Part shown: in pieces, positions 33,135 to 41,752 of the stretch
How positions within the stretch are numbered: the stretch's first letter is position 1
Layout: the number at the start of each line of letters is the position of its first letter
NCBI RefSeq assembly: GCF_025061645.1
Contig: NZ_JANYMP010000012.1
Coordinates: 62,001-126,000, forward strand
Length of the DNA stretch: 64,000 bases
Source: Umezawaea endophytica
GTDB lineage: Bacteria; Actinomycetota; Actinomycetes; Mycobacteriales; Pseudonocardiaceae
Direction: 5' to 3'
The notes under the pieces: model-generated
The model's database searches: none
What the model was told of the DNA's origin: nothing
The model's input: only the letters and a program-made list of their open reading frames with translations
Position numbers and translations under genes: made by a program

Positions 33135-34151
33135 GTGGGGATCTTTCGAAGGAAGCGCCCGGTGGCGGTCGCCCGCGAAGTGATCAGGGATCACACCTAC
33201 GACGACCCGATCGTCGACATCGCGGCTGAGGAGATGGACGCGGGGCACCTGCGTGCGGCCACGACGGTGTTGGCCGAGTGCCGGGATCAGCCTGAGCTGC
33301 GTGCGCTGCGGTTGGAGGTGCTGCGCGATCACGCGGTGGGGCATGCCGATGAGTTGCTGGAGTTGGCGAAGTCCGCGAACGATCCGGATCTGTGGTTGTT
33401 GGCCGGGGCTTCGTTCATCGGTGAGGCCTGGGCGGTTCGGGGGACCGGGCGGGCTGATGACATCGGTGAGGATCGGTTCAAGATGTTCTTCGCGACGCTG
33501 AGGAAGGCTGTGGCGCCGTTGCACGAGGCGGCTGCGTTGTTGCCTTCCGACGCGGTTCCGTGGGCTCAGCTCCAGACCACCGGGATGGGGTTGCAGGTGG
33601 ATCGGGGGCAGAAGGACGAGGTGTGGCGGGAGATCGTGAAGCGGGCTCCCTCGTTGTACCCCGCACATTGGGTGCGGGCTCAGATCCTGGCGCCGAAGTG
33701 GGGTGGGTCCACGGAGGAGATGATGGCTTTTGCCAAGGGGAGCGTGGATGCTGCCGCTCCTGGGGATCCTGTGGTGGCGATGCTTCCGTTGGCGCATTTT
33801 GAGGTTTTTTTGGAGAGGTTTGCGGAGGCTGTTCAGTCTCGTAGTGCTTTGAAGGTCGCTTCGTTGAAGATTCGGTATTTTGGGAAGGTGCACGAGGAGA
33901 TTGCCGAGGCCGCTGATAAGTGGGATGTGGCTGTGCCTCGGGCGCATCCTCGGGCTTTGCAGGCTCATAATTTGTTCGCGGCGGCTTTTGCTTTGGCGGA
34001 TGATGGGCCTCGGGCTAAGCGGCATTTGATCGGGATGCGGGATCATGTGCATGATGTGCCGTGGACGTATGTGGCGTATTTGAAGGATGATGTGGAGAAG
34101 GAGTATACGGAGTTGGCTAATAAGTATTTGGGGGAGTCGGCTAAGGGGTGA
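33135..34151 (+). CDS. Conserved hypothetical, helical repeat protein
   Basis: A 338-residue soluble protein of no recognised family. It starts with a basic segment (MGIFRRKRPVAVAREVIRDH) followed by helical, TPR/DUF4034-like sequence such as AATTVLAECRDQPELRALRLEVLRDHA and ALQAHNLFAAAFALADDG. No signal peptide or membrane helix is seen. TACTGT lies 7 bases before the GTG, suggesting a leaderless message. Codon use is odd: the first half has G/C third positions, but from about 33750 most codons end in T or G (runs such as GAGGTTTTTTTGGAGAGG), so the plus strand becomes G/T-rich toward the 119-bp palindrome downstream. Confidence 0.75.
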   Translation: MGIFRRKRPVAVAREVIRDHTYDDPIVDIAAEEMDAGHLRAATTVLAECRDQPELRALRLEVLRDHAVGHADELLELAKSANDPDLWLLAGASFIGEAWAVRGTGRADDIGEDRFKMFFATLRKAVAPLHEAAALLPSDAVPWAQLQTTGMGLQVDRGQKDEVWREIVKRAPSLYPAHWVRAQILAPKWGGSTEEMMAFAKGSVDAAAPGDPVVAMLPLAHFEVFLERFAEAVQSRSALKVASLKIRYFGKVHEEIAEAADKWDVAVPRAHPRALQAHNLFAAAFALADDGPRAKRHLIGMRDHVHDVPWTYVAYLKDDVEKEYTELANKYLGESAKG

Positions 34152-34170
34152 GGGGTGAGGGGGGCATGTG

Positions 34171-34259
34171 GGGGTGGCTGCCGGTTCCGGCGTGGTCACC
34201 GGGTGGATAGCTGCGGTTCCGGCGTGGTCGGCGGGTGGGTGGTCGCGTTCCAGCGTGGT
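34171..34259. repeat. 32-bp tandem repeats next to the 119-bp palindrome
   Basis: The unit anchored on GGTTCCGGCGTGGTC begins at 34183 and 34215 (32-base period), with a partial, diverged third unit from about 34247. The array abuts the left end of the palindromic element. A second 32-bp array lies beside the other copy of that element at 55.1 kb. Confidence 0.65.
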
Positions 34260-34378
34260 GTGGCCGATTTGACTTGGGGCCCCTAGATTCGACCCTTCGC
34301 CGGGCACTAAAGGGCAGAGGGTGAAGCTGCCGCCCGGCGCAAGTTTAAGGGTCGAATCCCCCAAGTAAAATCGGCCAC
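34260..34378 (+). repeat. 119-bp palindromic element, copy 1
   Basis: The element can fold almost end to end. Stem I pairs GTGGCCGATTT...ACTTGGGG with the mirror-image right end, with a single conserved G:A mismatch. Stem II is ATTCGACCCTT with AAGGGTCGAAT, stem III is CGCCGGGC with GCCCGGCG, and a tip stem is GGCAG with CTGCC. The second copy (55256-55374, inverted) has the same length and the same ends, but stems II, III and IV differ by matched changes on both sides. It lies between the convergent 3' ends of two genes. No coding capacity is evident. Confidence 0.88.
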
Positions 34379-34422
34379 GGTTTTAGGGCTGCTGTTGGCT
34401 GCGGTGGGTTGTGGGTTGGTTT

Positions 34423-36642
34423 TTAGTGCACTAGTGGTGGTGGGGTGCTGTTGTTGGTGGTGGCCCAGGTGGCTTGTTGTGGTTCGGTTGTCAGGGTGAA
34501 TTGTAGTGTGGTGTTGTTGCGTAGTATTTCTAGTGTTGTGTAGGCCTGGTTTGTGGGTGTTTTGTTTATTGTGAGGGATTGTACGTATTGGATTGTTGTT
34601 GGTGTGGCGTTCTTGGCTTCGATTGTTAGGTCGCCTGTGTTGAGGTGTAGTACTGCTCGTTCGTATCTGGGGGCGTGTAGGAGGAATTGGCCTGTTCCTG
34701 GGGTTGTGGGGTAGATCCCTAGTGCGCTTAGGACGTACCAGGCTGACATCTGGCCTAGGTCGTCGTTGCCGGTTACGCCTGCTGGGCTGTCGGTGAAGAG
34801 TGTGTGGGCTGCTGTGATCACGGCTGATGTTTTCCAGGGTTGGCCCATCAGTACGTACATCCACGGTGCGTGTAGGTCTGGTTCGTTGTTCGGGTTGTAC
34901 CTGAACTGGTTGTAGTACTCGTAGGCGCCTACTACCCACTTGTTCCTCGCTGTGCCTTCCGGGTCTGTGATTAGGTCCTGGTAGGCGAAGAAGTCGTCCA
35001 GTCTTGCTGTCGCTGCTGTGGGGCCGCCCAGGAGGGTTGTCAGGCCTGGTGCGTCCTGTTGCACCAGCCATTGGTACTGCCACGCTGTGCCCTCGTGGAA
35101 GCCGGCGTCGCTCTGCGGGGTGGAGGTGGGTAGCCAGGTGCCTTCGGCGGTTTTTGGCCTGGGGAAGCCTTGGAAGCCTCGGTCGGTGATGTCTTTGTCC
35201 CAGAGCTTCTTGTAGTTCAGTCCGCGTTCTCGTAGTACCGCGGCGTCCGCTGTGTGGCCCAGTGCTTCTGCCATTGCTGAGAGGGCGGCGTCGGCCAGGG
35301 CGTATTCGAGTGTTGCTGAGGCGCCGTGGTGGGGGTCTACGTCTTGGCCCTTGCGGGGGAAGTTCTTGTCTTGCTGTACGAAGCCGTGTTTCAGGTAGTT
35401 CGGGTTGCCTGCTCGTCCGTTGAACGGGGAGGTTGGTGTGGGGATGCTGGTGGCGTTCTGCCACATGGCGTTGTAGGCCTGGTTCTCCAGGCCTTCCAAG
35501 GCGCCGAAGCGCCACAGGTCTACCAGGAATGGGGTGACCGGGTCGCCGGTCATGGTGTTGGTTTCCTGGTTGGCGTAGGCCCAGCGGGGTAGCCAGCCGC
35601 CCTGTTCGTGTACTGCCAGTAGGGAACGGGCTATGTCTCGTGCGCGGTCGGGGCGTAGTAGGGCCAGTAGTTGGTTGTGGCCGCGGTAGGTGTCCCAGAG
35701 GGAGAAGTATTCGTAGTAGGTCCAGTTTGTTGCGGTGTGTATCTGGCCGTCGAAGCCGCGGTAACGGCCGTCGATGTCGGTGGCCGTCAGTGGTTGCAGC
35801 AGGACGTGGTAGAGGGCTGTGTAGAACACCGTTCTGTCCACAGTGGATGCGCCCTGGATGTCGATCGACGAGAGTTCGTGGTCCCAGGCTTCTTCCGCCA
35901 ACTCGCGGAGCGCGTCGAACGGTTTGTCCTTCGCCTCGGCCAGGTTCTTGGTTGCGCCGTTCAGGTCTACCTGGGACAGCGAGGTGGCGGCGGTGACCGG
36001 GCCCGGTGTGAAGGTGGCCCAGGCGCCGCGTAGGCCGGAGGCGCCTGAGGGGCCGCCCCAGGTGCCGGAGCTCTTGAACGGTCGGTCGAACGTGGTTGCG
36101 AAGTGGGTGACGTAGGGCTTGCCGCCGCAGAACGCTTGGGCGGTGATGGTGCCGGTGATGGTGTGGTCGTCCACCACCCTGACCGCGCTGGCGAAGACGG
36201 GTTCCTTGTCGTTCGCCTGGCCCACGTTGACCATCACCGTGCCGGCTACGCCGTCGGGGAAGGTGAACCGTTCCACGCCGCAGCGCAGTGTCGCTGTGCA
36301 CTCCGCGGTGATGCCGCCCGCGAGGGTGACGCGGTAGTAGCCGGGTTTGCCGACCTCGCCGTCGTGGGTGTAGCGGGCTCCGTAGACCTTGTGGTCGAAC
36401 GAGCGGGGGACGTCGACCACGGGCAGGATCGAGACGAGGCCGCCCTGTTCCCAGCAACCCGCGCCGGAGAGGAAGAAGTGGCCGAAGCCCCTGATGACCG
36501 GGTCGTCGTAGCGCCAGCCCGCGTAGTGCGAGCCGATCGGGCTCGACTGGGCCTTGCCGAACGGCATCGACGCGCCGGGGAAGGTGTTGCCGTCGTCCTT
36601 CGTCCCGATGAACGTGTTCACGGCCGCGCGGGGTGACGTCAT
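34423..36642 (-). CDS. GH92 alpha-1,2-mannosidase-like enzyme
   Basis: A 739-residue glycoside hydrolase of family 92, calcium-dependent exo-mannosidases that invert configuration. The N-terminal beta-sandwich begins VNTFIGTKDDGNTFPGASMPFG, the usual GH92 opening. The catalytic domain has WDTYRGHNQLLALL, the acid Glu region FHEGTAWQYQWLVQQD and the base region GNDDLGQMSAWYVLSALG. No signal peptide is visible, so the enzyme seems cytoplasmic and would act on imported oligosaccharides. It is divergent from a LacI regulator, an isomerase and a sugar ABC importer. The 3' half is strikingly rich in codons ending A or C, giving a G/T-rich plus strand next to the palindromic element. Confidence 0.93.
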   Translation of the reverse strand: MTSPRAAVNTFIGTKDDGNTFPGASMPFGKAQSSPIGSHYAGWRYDDPVIRGFGHFFLSGAGCWEQGGLVSILPVVDVPRSFDHKVYGARYTHDGEVGKPGYYRVTLAGGITAECTATLRCGVERFTFPDGVAGTVMVNVGQANDKEPVFASAVRVVDDHTITGTITAQAFCGGKPYVTHFATTFDRPFKSSGTWGGPSGASGLRGAWATFTPGPVTAATSLSQVDLNGATKNLAEAKDKPFDALRELAEEAWDHELSSIDIQGASTVDRTVFYTALYHVLLQPLTATDIDGRYRGFDGQIHTATNWTYYEYFSLWDTYRGHNQLLALLRPDRARDIARSLLAVHEQGGWLPRWAYANQETNTMTGDPVTPFLVDLWRFGALEGLENQAYNAMWQNATSIPTPTSPFNGRAGNPNYLKHGFVQQDKNFPRKGQDVDPHHGASATLEYALADAALSAMAEALGHTADAAVLRERGLNYKKLWDKDITDRGFQGFPRPKTAEGTWLPTSTPQSDAGFHEGTAWQYQWLVQQDAPGLTTLLGGPTAATARLDDFFAYQDLITDPEGTARNKWVVGAYEYYNQFRYNPNNEPDLHAPWMYVLMGQPWKTSAVITAAHTLFTDSPAGVTGNDDLGQMSAWYVLSALGIYPTTPGTGQFLLHAPRYERAVLHLNTGDLTIEAKNATPTTIQYVQSLTINKTPTNQAYTTLEILRNNTTLQFTLTTEPQQATWATTNNSTPPPLVH

Positions 36643-36687
36643 CAGGTCATTATGGTCCTGCGGCGGTGTGCGGATGCTCCTCGGTTT

Positions 36688-36699
36688 GACACCGTTGTC
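36688..36699. promoter_or_regulatory. LacI-type operator O2 (imperfect)
   Basis: GACACCGTTGTC differs by one base from the perfect palindrome at 36808-36819. It lies 46 bases upstream of the GH92 start. Confidence 0.6.
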
Positions 36700-36807
36700 C
36701 ACCGCCGCCCGCACCAGTCGGTCTGCGACGGATGGCCCCTTGACCAGCTTTATCGGTACCGAAACGTTGACAGGACCCGTCTGATCGGTGTGAAATGCCG
36801 CCACTAT

Positions 36808-36819
36808 GACAACGTTGTC
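36808..36819. promoter_or_regulatory. LacI-type operator O1 (perfect palindrome)
   Basis: GACAACGTTGTC is a perfect 12-base palindrome with the central CG expected for LacI-family operators. It lies 20 bases before the likely regulator start, within an upstream in-frame extension that is therefore unlikely to be translated. With O2, 120 bases away centre to centre, it could allow looping repression of both divergent transcripts. Confidence 0.75.
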
Positions 36820-36838
36820 CGCGAATGGTGCGCCCGCC

Positions 36839-37861
36839 ATGGCGAGCGCTGCTGGGCGCAAGGTGCGTCGCGCGACGATGAACGACGTCGCACGGCTGGC
36901 AGGCGTCAGCATCAAGACCGTGTCCCGTGTCGTCAACGACGAGCCGGGTGTGCACCCGGCGACCGCCGAGCGCGTGCTGGCGGCCATCGACCAGCTCGGT
37001 TTCCGCCGCAACCTCAGTGCGCGCAACCTGCGCCGCGGGTCGTCGACGGGCACGATCGGGCTGGTACTCGAAGACGTCGCGAACCCCTTCTACTCCGGTG
37101 TCACCCGCGCGGTGGAGGAGATCTCCCGCCTGCGCGGTCGTCAGGTGATCACCGGCTCGTCCGACGAGGACCCCGCTCGTGAACGGGAGTTGGCGCTGGA
37201 GTTCTGCTCCCGCCGGGTCGACGGGCTGCTGATCGTCCCCGCCGGGCTCCAGCACGGGTACCTGGTGCCCGAGATGAGAGCGGGCACACCCGTGGTCTTC
37301 CTGGACCGGCCCGCCGGTGACGTCGTCGCCGACACGGTGCTGGTCGACAACATCGGCGGCACGATCGAGGCCGTCTCGCACCTGGCCGCGCACGGCCACC
37401 GCCGGATCGCGTTCCTCGGTGACGCGCCGGACATCTTCACCGCCAACGAGCGGCTGCGCGGGTACCGCGAGGGCTGCGTGCGCTCGGGTGTCGGCTACCA
37501 GGAGGACCTGGTGGTCATGGGGCCGCACGACGAGCGCAGCATCGCCGCGGCGCTGCGCCGCCTCGGTGGCTTCCGCGAGCCGCCGACGGCGCTGGTGACC
37601 GGCAACAACCGGATCACCGTGTACGTGCTGCGCGCGCTCGCGGGCACCGTCGACCGGCCCGCGCTGGTCGGCTTCGACGACTTCGAACTGGCCGACCTGC
37701 TCTCCCCACCGGTGACCGTGATCGCGCACGACGCGAGCGCGCTCGGCAAAGCCGCCGGTGACCTCCTCTTCGCCCGTCTCGACGGCGACAACTCGCCACC
37801 GCGCCGCGTCGTGCTGCCGGTGCGCTTGGTAGCACGTGGATCAGGGGAGGTTCGTGCGTGA
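36839..37861 (+). CDS. LacI-family transcriptional regulator
   Basis: A 340-residue repressor that probably senses a sugar and controls the surrounding mannose module. The DNA-binding domain is ATMNDVARLAGVSIKTVSRVVNDEPGVHPATAERV with the hinge helix AARNLRRG-like segment RNLSARNLRRGSS. The periplasmic-binding-type core includes IGLVLEDVANPFYSGVTRAVEE, DGLLIVPAG and VGFDDFELADLLSPPVTVIAHD. The ATG at 36839 is chosen because the next upstream ATG (36806) would put the operator inside the coding region. The last four bases (GTGA) overlap the isomerase start, so the two are co-translated. Confidence 0.92.
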   Translation: MASAAGRKVRRATMNDVARLAGVSIKTVSRVVNDEPGVHPATAERVLAAIDQLGFRRNLSARNLRRGSSTGTIGLVLEDVANPFYSGVTRAVEEISRLRGRQVITGSSDEDPARERELALEFCSRRVDGLLIVPAGLQHGYLVPEMRAGTPVVFLDRPAGDVVADTVLVDNIGGTIEAVSHLAAHGHRRIAFLGDAPDIFTANERLRGYREGCVRSGVGYQEDLVVMGPHDERSIAAALRRLGGFREPPTALVTGNNRITVYVLRALAGTVDRPALVGFDDFELADLLSPPVTVIAHDASALGKAAGDLLFARLDGDNSPPRRVVLPVRLVARGSGEVRA

Positions 37862-38865
37862 GTTCCGGTGACAGGCCCGTCGTACTACCGGCCAACCAGC
37901 CCAAGCAGTTCTACCGGGGTGGTGCGTCGATAGCGGCGTTGAGGGGCGACGAGTCGGCCGACTTCGGCCCGGAGGACTGGGTCGCGTCGACCACGACGCT
38001 CTACGGCCGCGACGACGCGGGGCTCTCCACGCTGCCGGACGGCACGCTGCTGCGCGACGCCGTGGCCGCCGACCCGACCGCGTGGCTGGGGGAGCGGCAC
38101 GTCGCCGAGTTCGGCGCCGACACCGCGCTCCTGGTGAAGCTGCTGGACGCGGGGCAGCGGCTCCCGGTGCACTGCCACCCGTCGAACGAGTTCGCCTCGA
38201 CGCACCTGAACTGCCGCCACGGCAAGACGGAGTCGTGGATCGTCGTGGGCACCAGCGGCGACGAGCCGACCGTCTACATCGGATTCCGCGAGGACGTCTC
38301 GCCGGAGCTGCTCGAGGGCTGGGTGGCGGCCCAGGACAACGATGACATGCTCGCTGCGCTCAACCCGGTGCGGGTGGCGGCGGGCGACACCGTCTTCGTC
38401 CCCGCGGGTCTGCCGCACGCCATCGGTGAGGGTGTCTTCATCGTGGAGCTCCAGCAGCCGACGGACTTCTCCGTCACGTTGGAGTGGAAGGGTTTCCTGG
38501 CCAACGCCGACATCGGCCACCTGGGGCTCGGCTACGACGCCGCGCTGGGCTGCGTCGACCACAACGGCTGGGCCAAGACCCTCGACACGCTGATCCGGCG
38601 CACGGCGGGTGACACCGCCGAGGTGGTGCCGCTGTTCTCGGAGCAGGCCGACCCGTTCTTCCAGGCCGACCGGCTCCAGGTGTCCGGCTCGCTGACCCTC
38701 GAGGCGTCGTTCGCGGTGCTCGTGGTGCTGGAGGGCGAAGGGAAGCTCGGAGACGTGCCGCTGCGCAAGGGCAGCACGGTCGTCGTTCCGCACGGCGCTG
38801 GTGAGGAGGTGCTCAACGGTGAGCTCGTCGCGATCCGATGCAGGCCGCCGAGGTTGGCGGGCTGA
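37858..38865 (+). CDS. manA: Class I mannose-6-phosphate isomerase-like protein
   Basis: A 335-residue cupin enzyme related to type I mannose-6-phosphate isomerases, converting mannose 6-phosphate to fructose 6-phosphate. The zinc-binding segments are visible: RLPVHCHPSNEFA, GKTESWIVVG and GLPHAIGEGVFIVELQQPTDFS. A second, degenerate cupin forms the C-terminus. The GTG overlaps the stop of the LacI gene. Placement with a GH92 mannosidase, a LacI regulator and a sugar ABC importer supports mannose or manno-oligosaccharide use; the exact substrate remains inferred. Confidence 0.88.
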   Translation: MSSGDRPVVLPANQPKQFYRGGASIAALRGDESADFGPEDWVASTTTLYGRDDAGLSTLPDGTLLRDAVAADPTAWLGERHVAEFGADTALLVKLLDAGQRLPVHCHPSNEFASTHLNCRHGKTESWIVVGTSGDEPTVYIGFREDVSPELLEGWVAAQDNDDMLAALNPVRVAAGDTVFVPAGLPHAIGEGVFIVELQQPTDFSVTLEWKGFLANADIGHLGLGYDAALGCVDHNGWAKTLDTLIRRTAGDTAEVVPLFSEQADPFFQADRLQVSGSLTLEASFAVLVVLEGEGKLGDVPLRKGSTVVVPHGAGEEVLNGELVAIRCRPPRLAG

Positions 38866-38876
38866 GCGGGGGGTCC

Positions 38877-39638
38877 ATGGCTGACCCGCTGCTCGAGGCC
38901 AAGGACCTCGCCAAGCACTACGGCAGCGTGGAAGCGCTGAGGGGGGCCTCGTTCACGGCGTTCGAGGGTGAGGTCGTCTCGCTCATCGGTGACAACGGCG
39001 CGGGCAAATCGACGCTGGTCAAATGCCTGTCTGGCGTGCAGCGGCCCGATTCGGGCACGCTCGTGTTCGGTGGCCGCGAGGTCGTGCTGGACTCGCCCGT
39101 CGCCGCGAGGGCGCTGGGGATCGAGACGGTCTTCCAGGACCTGGCGGTGGCACCGGACCTCGACCCGGCGGCCAACCTCTACCTCGGCCGGGAACTCCGC
39201 AAGCCCGGCGTGCTGGGGATGTTGGGGGTGCTGGACAAGAAGGAGATGCGCAGGCGCGCCATCGCCTCCTTCGAGGACCTGGGCGTCACGCTCCAGAGCA
39301 TCGACGTGCCCATCGGTTCGCTGTCCGGCGGCCAGCGGCAGAGCGTCGCCGTGGCCAGGTCGGTGGTGTGGGCCAGCAGGCTGGTCTTCATGGACGAGCC
39401 GACGGCGGCGCTCGGCGTGGTGCAGCGGGAACGCGTCCTGGACGTCATCCGCCGGGTCCGCGACCAGGGCATGGCCGTCGTGCTGATCAGCCACAACATG
39501 CCCGAGGTGCTGGCCGTCTCCGACCGCGTCGAGGTGCTGAGGCTGGGCAGGCGGGTCGCGAAGTTCCGCGCGGCCGACACGACGGTCGAGGAACTGGTCG
39601 GCGCCATGACCGGTGCGCTGTCCCAGGAGGACGCCTGA
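38877..39638 (+). CDS. Sugar ABC importer ATPase (FrcA/RbsA-like)
   Basis: A 253-residue ATP-binding subunit with a single nucleotide-binding domain, as in FrcA. RbsA-type relatives have two. Walker A is GDNGAGKSTL, the Q-loop is ETVFQDLAVAPDL, the signature is LSGGQRQSVAVARSV, Walker B is LVFMDEPTAAL and the switch His is VLISHNM. The ATG at 38877 comes 11 bases after the manA stop. Its stop overlaps the permease start in a TGATG-type junction. It would energise import of a monosaccharide, probably mannose or fructose. Confidence 0.94.
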   Translation: MADPLLEAKDLAKHYGSVEALRGASFTAFEGEVVSLIGDNGAGKSTLVKCLSGVQRPDSGTLVFGGREVVLDSPVAARALGIETVFQDLAVAPDLDPAANLYLGRELRKPGVLGMLGVLDKKEMRRRAIASFEDLGVTLQSIDVPIGSLSGGQRQSVAVARSVVWASRLVFMDEPTAALGVVQRERVLDVIRRVRDQGMAVVLISHNMPEVLAVSDRVEVLRLGRRVAKFRAADTTVEELVGAMTGALSQEDA

Positions 39639-40642
39639 TGACGACTCCACAGCGGAAGCCGCTGCTCCAACGCCTGGCGGGTACCAACACCCTCTGGATC
39701 GCGCTGGTGCTGCTGCTCCTGATCGCCGTCTTCGGAGCGTTGCGGCCGGACGCCGTCCTCACCGTCTTCACCCTCCAGACCACGCTCGTGGAAACGGCCG
39801 TGCTGCTGGTGCTGGCCGTTGGCATGACGTTCGTGATCATCACCTCGGGCATCGACCTGTCGGTCGGGTCGGTGCTGGTCTTCTCCGGCGTCACGTCGGC
39901 CATGACGATGAACGCCCTGAGCGGTGGTGACGCCACGAACGCCGGCTGGGGCGTGGTGGCCGTCGGCCTGCTGGTGGCGCTCGTCAGCGGGGCGGCCTGG
40001 GGGCTCCTCAACGGCGTCCTCATCGCCAAGGCCAAGATCCCGGCGCTGATCGTCACGCTCGGCTCGTTCGGCGCGGCGCTCGGCGCGGGCCAGTTGATCT
40101 CCAACGGCTCCAACGTCAGCGGCGTCCCGAACGTCCTGAGCAACAACCTGGGCACGGGCACCACGTTCGGCGTCCCCAACCTCGTCATCCTGGCCGCCGT
40201 CATCACCGCCGCGGGCGCGCTCCTGCTGGGCACGACCAGGTTCGGCAGGCACACGTACGCGATCGGCTCGAACGAGGAGGCCGCGCGCCGGGTCGGCATC
40301 TCCGTGACCCGCCACCTGATGACTGTCTACCTGCTTGCGGGGGTGCTGGCGGGCCTGGCGGGCTTCATGGCGACGGCCTACTTCCGGGTCGCCTCCATCA
40401 CCGGCCACGACACCGACAACCTCAACGCCATCGCGGGCGTGGTCCTCGGCGGCACCTCACTGTTCGGCGGCGCGGGCTCCATCGTGGGCACGATCTTCGG
40501 CGTCTTCATCCCCGCGGTCCTCCGAAAGGGTTTCGTGATCGTCGGCGTCAACGTTTACTGGCAGCCCATCGCGGTGGCGATCGTGCTAGTCGCCGCGGTG
40601 TGGTTCGACCAGTCCCGTCGCAAGGCACGTGATCAACGCTAG
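39638..40642 (+). CDS. Sugar ABC importer permease (RbsC/FrcC-like)
   Basis: A 334-residue membrane permease with about ten helices. The family motif for coupling to the ATPase is GSNEEAARRVGISVTRHLMTVY (the EAA-like loop), and ITSGIDLSVGSVLVFSGV and NAIAGVVLGGTSLFGGAGSIVG are characteristic of ribose/fructose-type permeases. The ATG overlaps the last base of the ATPase stop. It would form a homodimer serving the ATPase upstream and the lipoprotein downstream. Confidence 0.94.
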   Translation: MTTPQRKPLLQRLAGTNTLWIALVLLLLIAVFGALRPDAVLTVFTLQTTLVETAVLLVLAVGMTFVIITSGIDLSVGSVLVFSGVTSAMTMNALSGGDATNAGWGVVAVGLLVALVSGAAWGLLNGVLIAKAKIPALIVTLGSFGAALGAGQLISNGSNVSGVPNVLSNNLGTGTTFGVPNLVILAAVITAAGALLLGTTRFGRHTYAIGSNEEAARRVGISVTRHLMTVYLLAGVLAGLAGFMATAYFRVASITGHDTDNLNAIAGVVLGGTSLFGGAGSIVGTIFGVFIPAVLRKGFVIVGVNVYWQPIAVAIVLVAAVWFDQSRRKARDQR

Positions 40643-40651
40643 GAGCGGAAC

Positions 40652-41635
40652 ATGTCAACGAGGACGGTTCGCACTTTGGGCTTAGTCGCCGCAGCCGCGC
40701 TGCTGGCGGCTTGCGGGAGCGGCGGGCAGATCGGCGACTCGGGAGGGTCGGCCCCGACCGCGGTGAAGAAGATGGTCCTCATCCCCGGTGTCGCGGCGGA
40801 GCCCTTCTACATCTCGATGGAGTGCGGCTTCCGCGAGGCGGCGAAGGCGGCGGGCTACGAGGTGGACGTCCAGGCGCCCGCCAAGTTCGACGCCCCGCTG
40901 CAAATCCCGATCGTCACCGGCGTGCTGGCCAACAAACCGGGTGCGGTGCTGATCGCGCCCACGGACGACAAGGCCCTCGCGGGCCCCATGAAGCAGTTGA
41001 AGGACGCGGGCGTCAAGGTCGTCGAGGTCGACACCAAGCTCCAGGACACCTCGATCGCCGAGTCCAGCATCTCCTCCAACAACGCGCAGGGCGGCAAGAA
41101 GGCGGCCGAGACGCTGGCGAGGCTGGTGGGTGACAAGCAGGGTTCGGTGCTGGTGCTCAACACCAAGGCGGGCACGTCCACGACGGACGCCAGGGCGAAG
41201 GGCTTCGAGGACGCCATCAAGGCCTTCCCCAACCTCAAGTACCTTGGCCAGCAGTACACCGACAACGAACCGGACCAGGCGGCGTCGAAGGTCACCGCGA
41301 CCCTCTCCTCCGACCCGGACCTGATCGGCGTCTTCGCCACCAACCTCAACACCGGTGAGGGCGCGGCCACCGGCCTGCGCAACGCGGGCAAGACCGGCGC
41401 GGTGAACCTGGTGGGCTTCGACGCCAGCCCGAAGCAGGTGCAGGACCTGCAAGCGGGCGTGGTGCAGGCGCTCATCGCCCAGGACCCCGCCACCATCGGC
41501 AAGACCGGTGTCGAGCAGGCGGTGGCGGCCATCGAGGGCAAAGAGGTGAAGCGGAACATCGAGACGGACCTGGTGGCCATCACCAAGACCGACGCGGCTG
41601 GCAGCGAGAGGTACTTCTACAAGCAGGCCTGCTGA
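40652..41635 (+). CDS. Sugar-binding lipoprotein of the ABC importer
   Basis: A 327-residue type I periplasmic-binding protein. The lipobox is LLAAC after an Arg-containing signal peptide. The mature domain has KKMVLIPGVAAEPFYISMECGF, GAVLIAPTDDKALAGPMKQL, SVLVLNTKAGTSTTDARAKGF and VNLVGFDASPKQVQDLQAGVVQALIAQDP, the layout of ribose/fructose/xylose-type binding proteins. It begins 10 bases after the permease with an AGGAG site. A strong terminator closes the five-gene unit lacI-manA-ATPase-permease-binding protein. Confidence 0.94.
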   Translation: MSTRTVRTLGLVAAAALLAACGSGGQIGDSGGSAPTAVKKMVLIPGVAAEPFYISMECGFREAAKAAGYEVDVQAPAKFDAPLQIPIVTGVLANKPGAVLIAPTDDKALAGPMKQLKDAGVKVVEVDTKLQDTSIAESSISSNNAQGGKKAAETLARLVGDKQGSVLVLNTKAGTSTTDARAKGFEDAIKAFPNLKYLGQQYTDNEPDQAASKVTATLSSDPDLIGVFATNLNTGEGAATGLRNAGKTGAVNLVGFDASPKQVQDLQAGVVQALIAQDPATIGKTGVEQAVAAIEGKEVKRNIETDLVAITKTDAAGSERYFYKQAC

Positions 41636-41640
41636 CCGAT

Positions 41641-41674
41641 CCCGGTCGAACGGCTCTCCGGCCGTTCGACCGGG
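41641..41674 (+). terminator. Terminator of the sugar-import operon
   Basis: A perfect 13-bp stem (CCCGGTCGAACGG and complement) with an 8-base loop begins 6 bases after the stop of the binding protein. Confidence 0.88.
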
Positions 41675-41696
41675 ACGTCCAAAGTCTTGGAACGTC

Positions 41697-41752
41697 AACG
41701 ACTTTCGTCGTTCGCCGCGCTTTCACGCCCCCCGATCACCTACGGTCCACCC
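41697..41752 (+). promoter_or_regulatory. Leaderless promoter with upstream palindrome for the ABC-2 exporter
   Basis: TACGGT at 41741-41746 is a TANNNT -10 element exactly 6 bases before the ATG at 41753, and no ribosome-binding site is present, so the transcript probably starts at the ATG. AACGAC-TTTC-GTCGTT at 41697-41712 is a perfect inverted repeat upstream of the -35 region and may bind a regulator. Confidence 0.55.

Noticed and set aside
34171-34259. Possible CRISPR array from the 32-base period
   Set aside because: Units are contiguous with no unique spacers and are diverged along their length, so these are plain tandem repeats. The same holds for 55110-55238.
36806-36838. Longer LacI protein starting at ATG 36806
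   Set aside because: It would place the perfect operator palindrome inside the coding region and adds a non-conserved leader; the helix-turn-helix begins well after ATG 36839.
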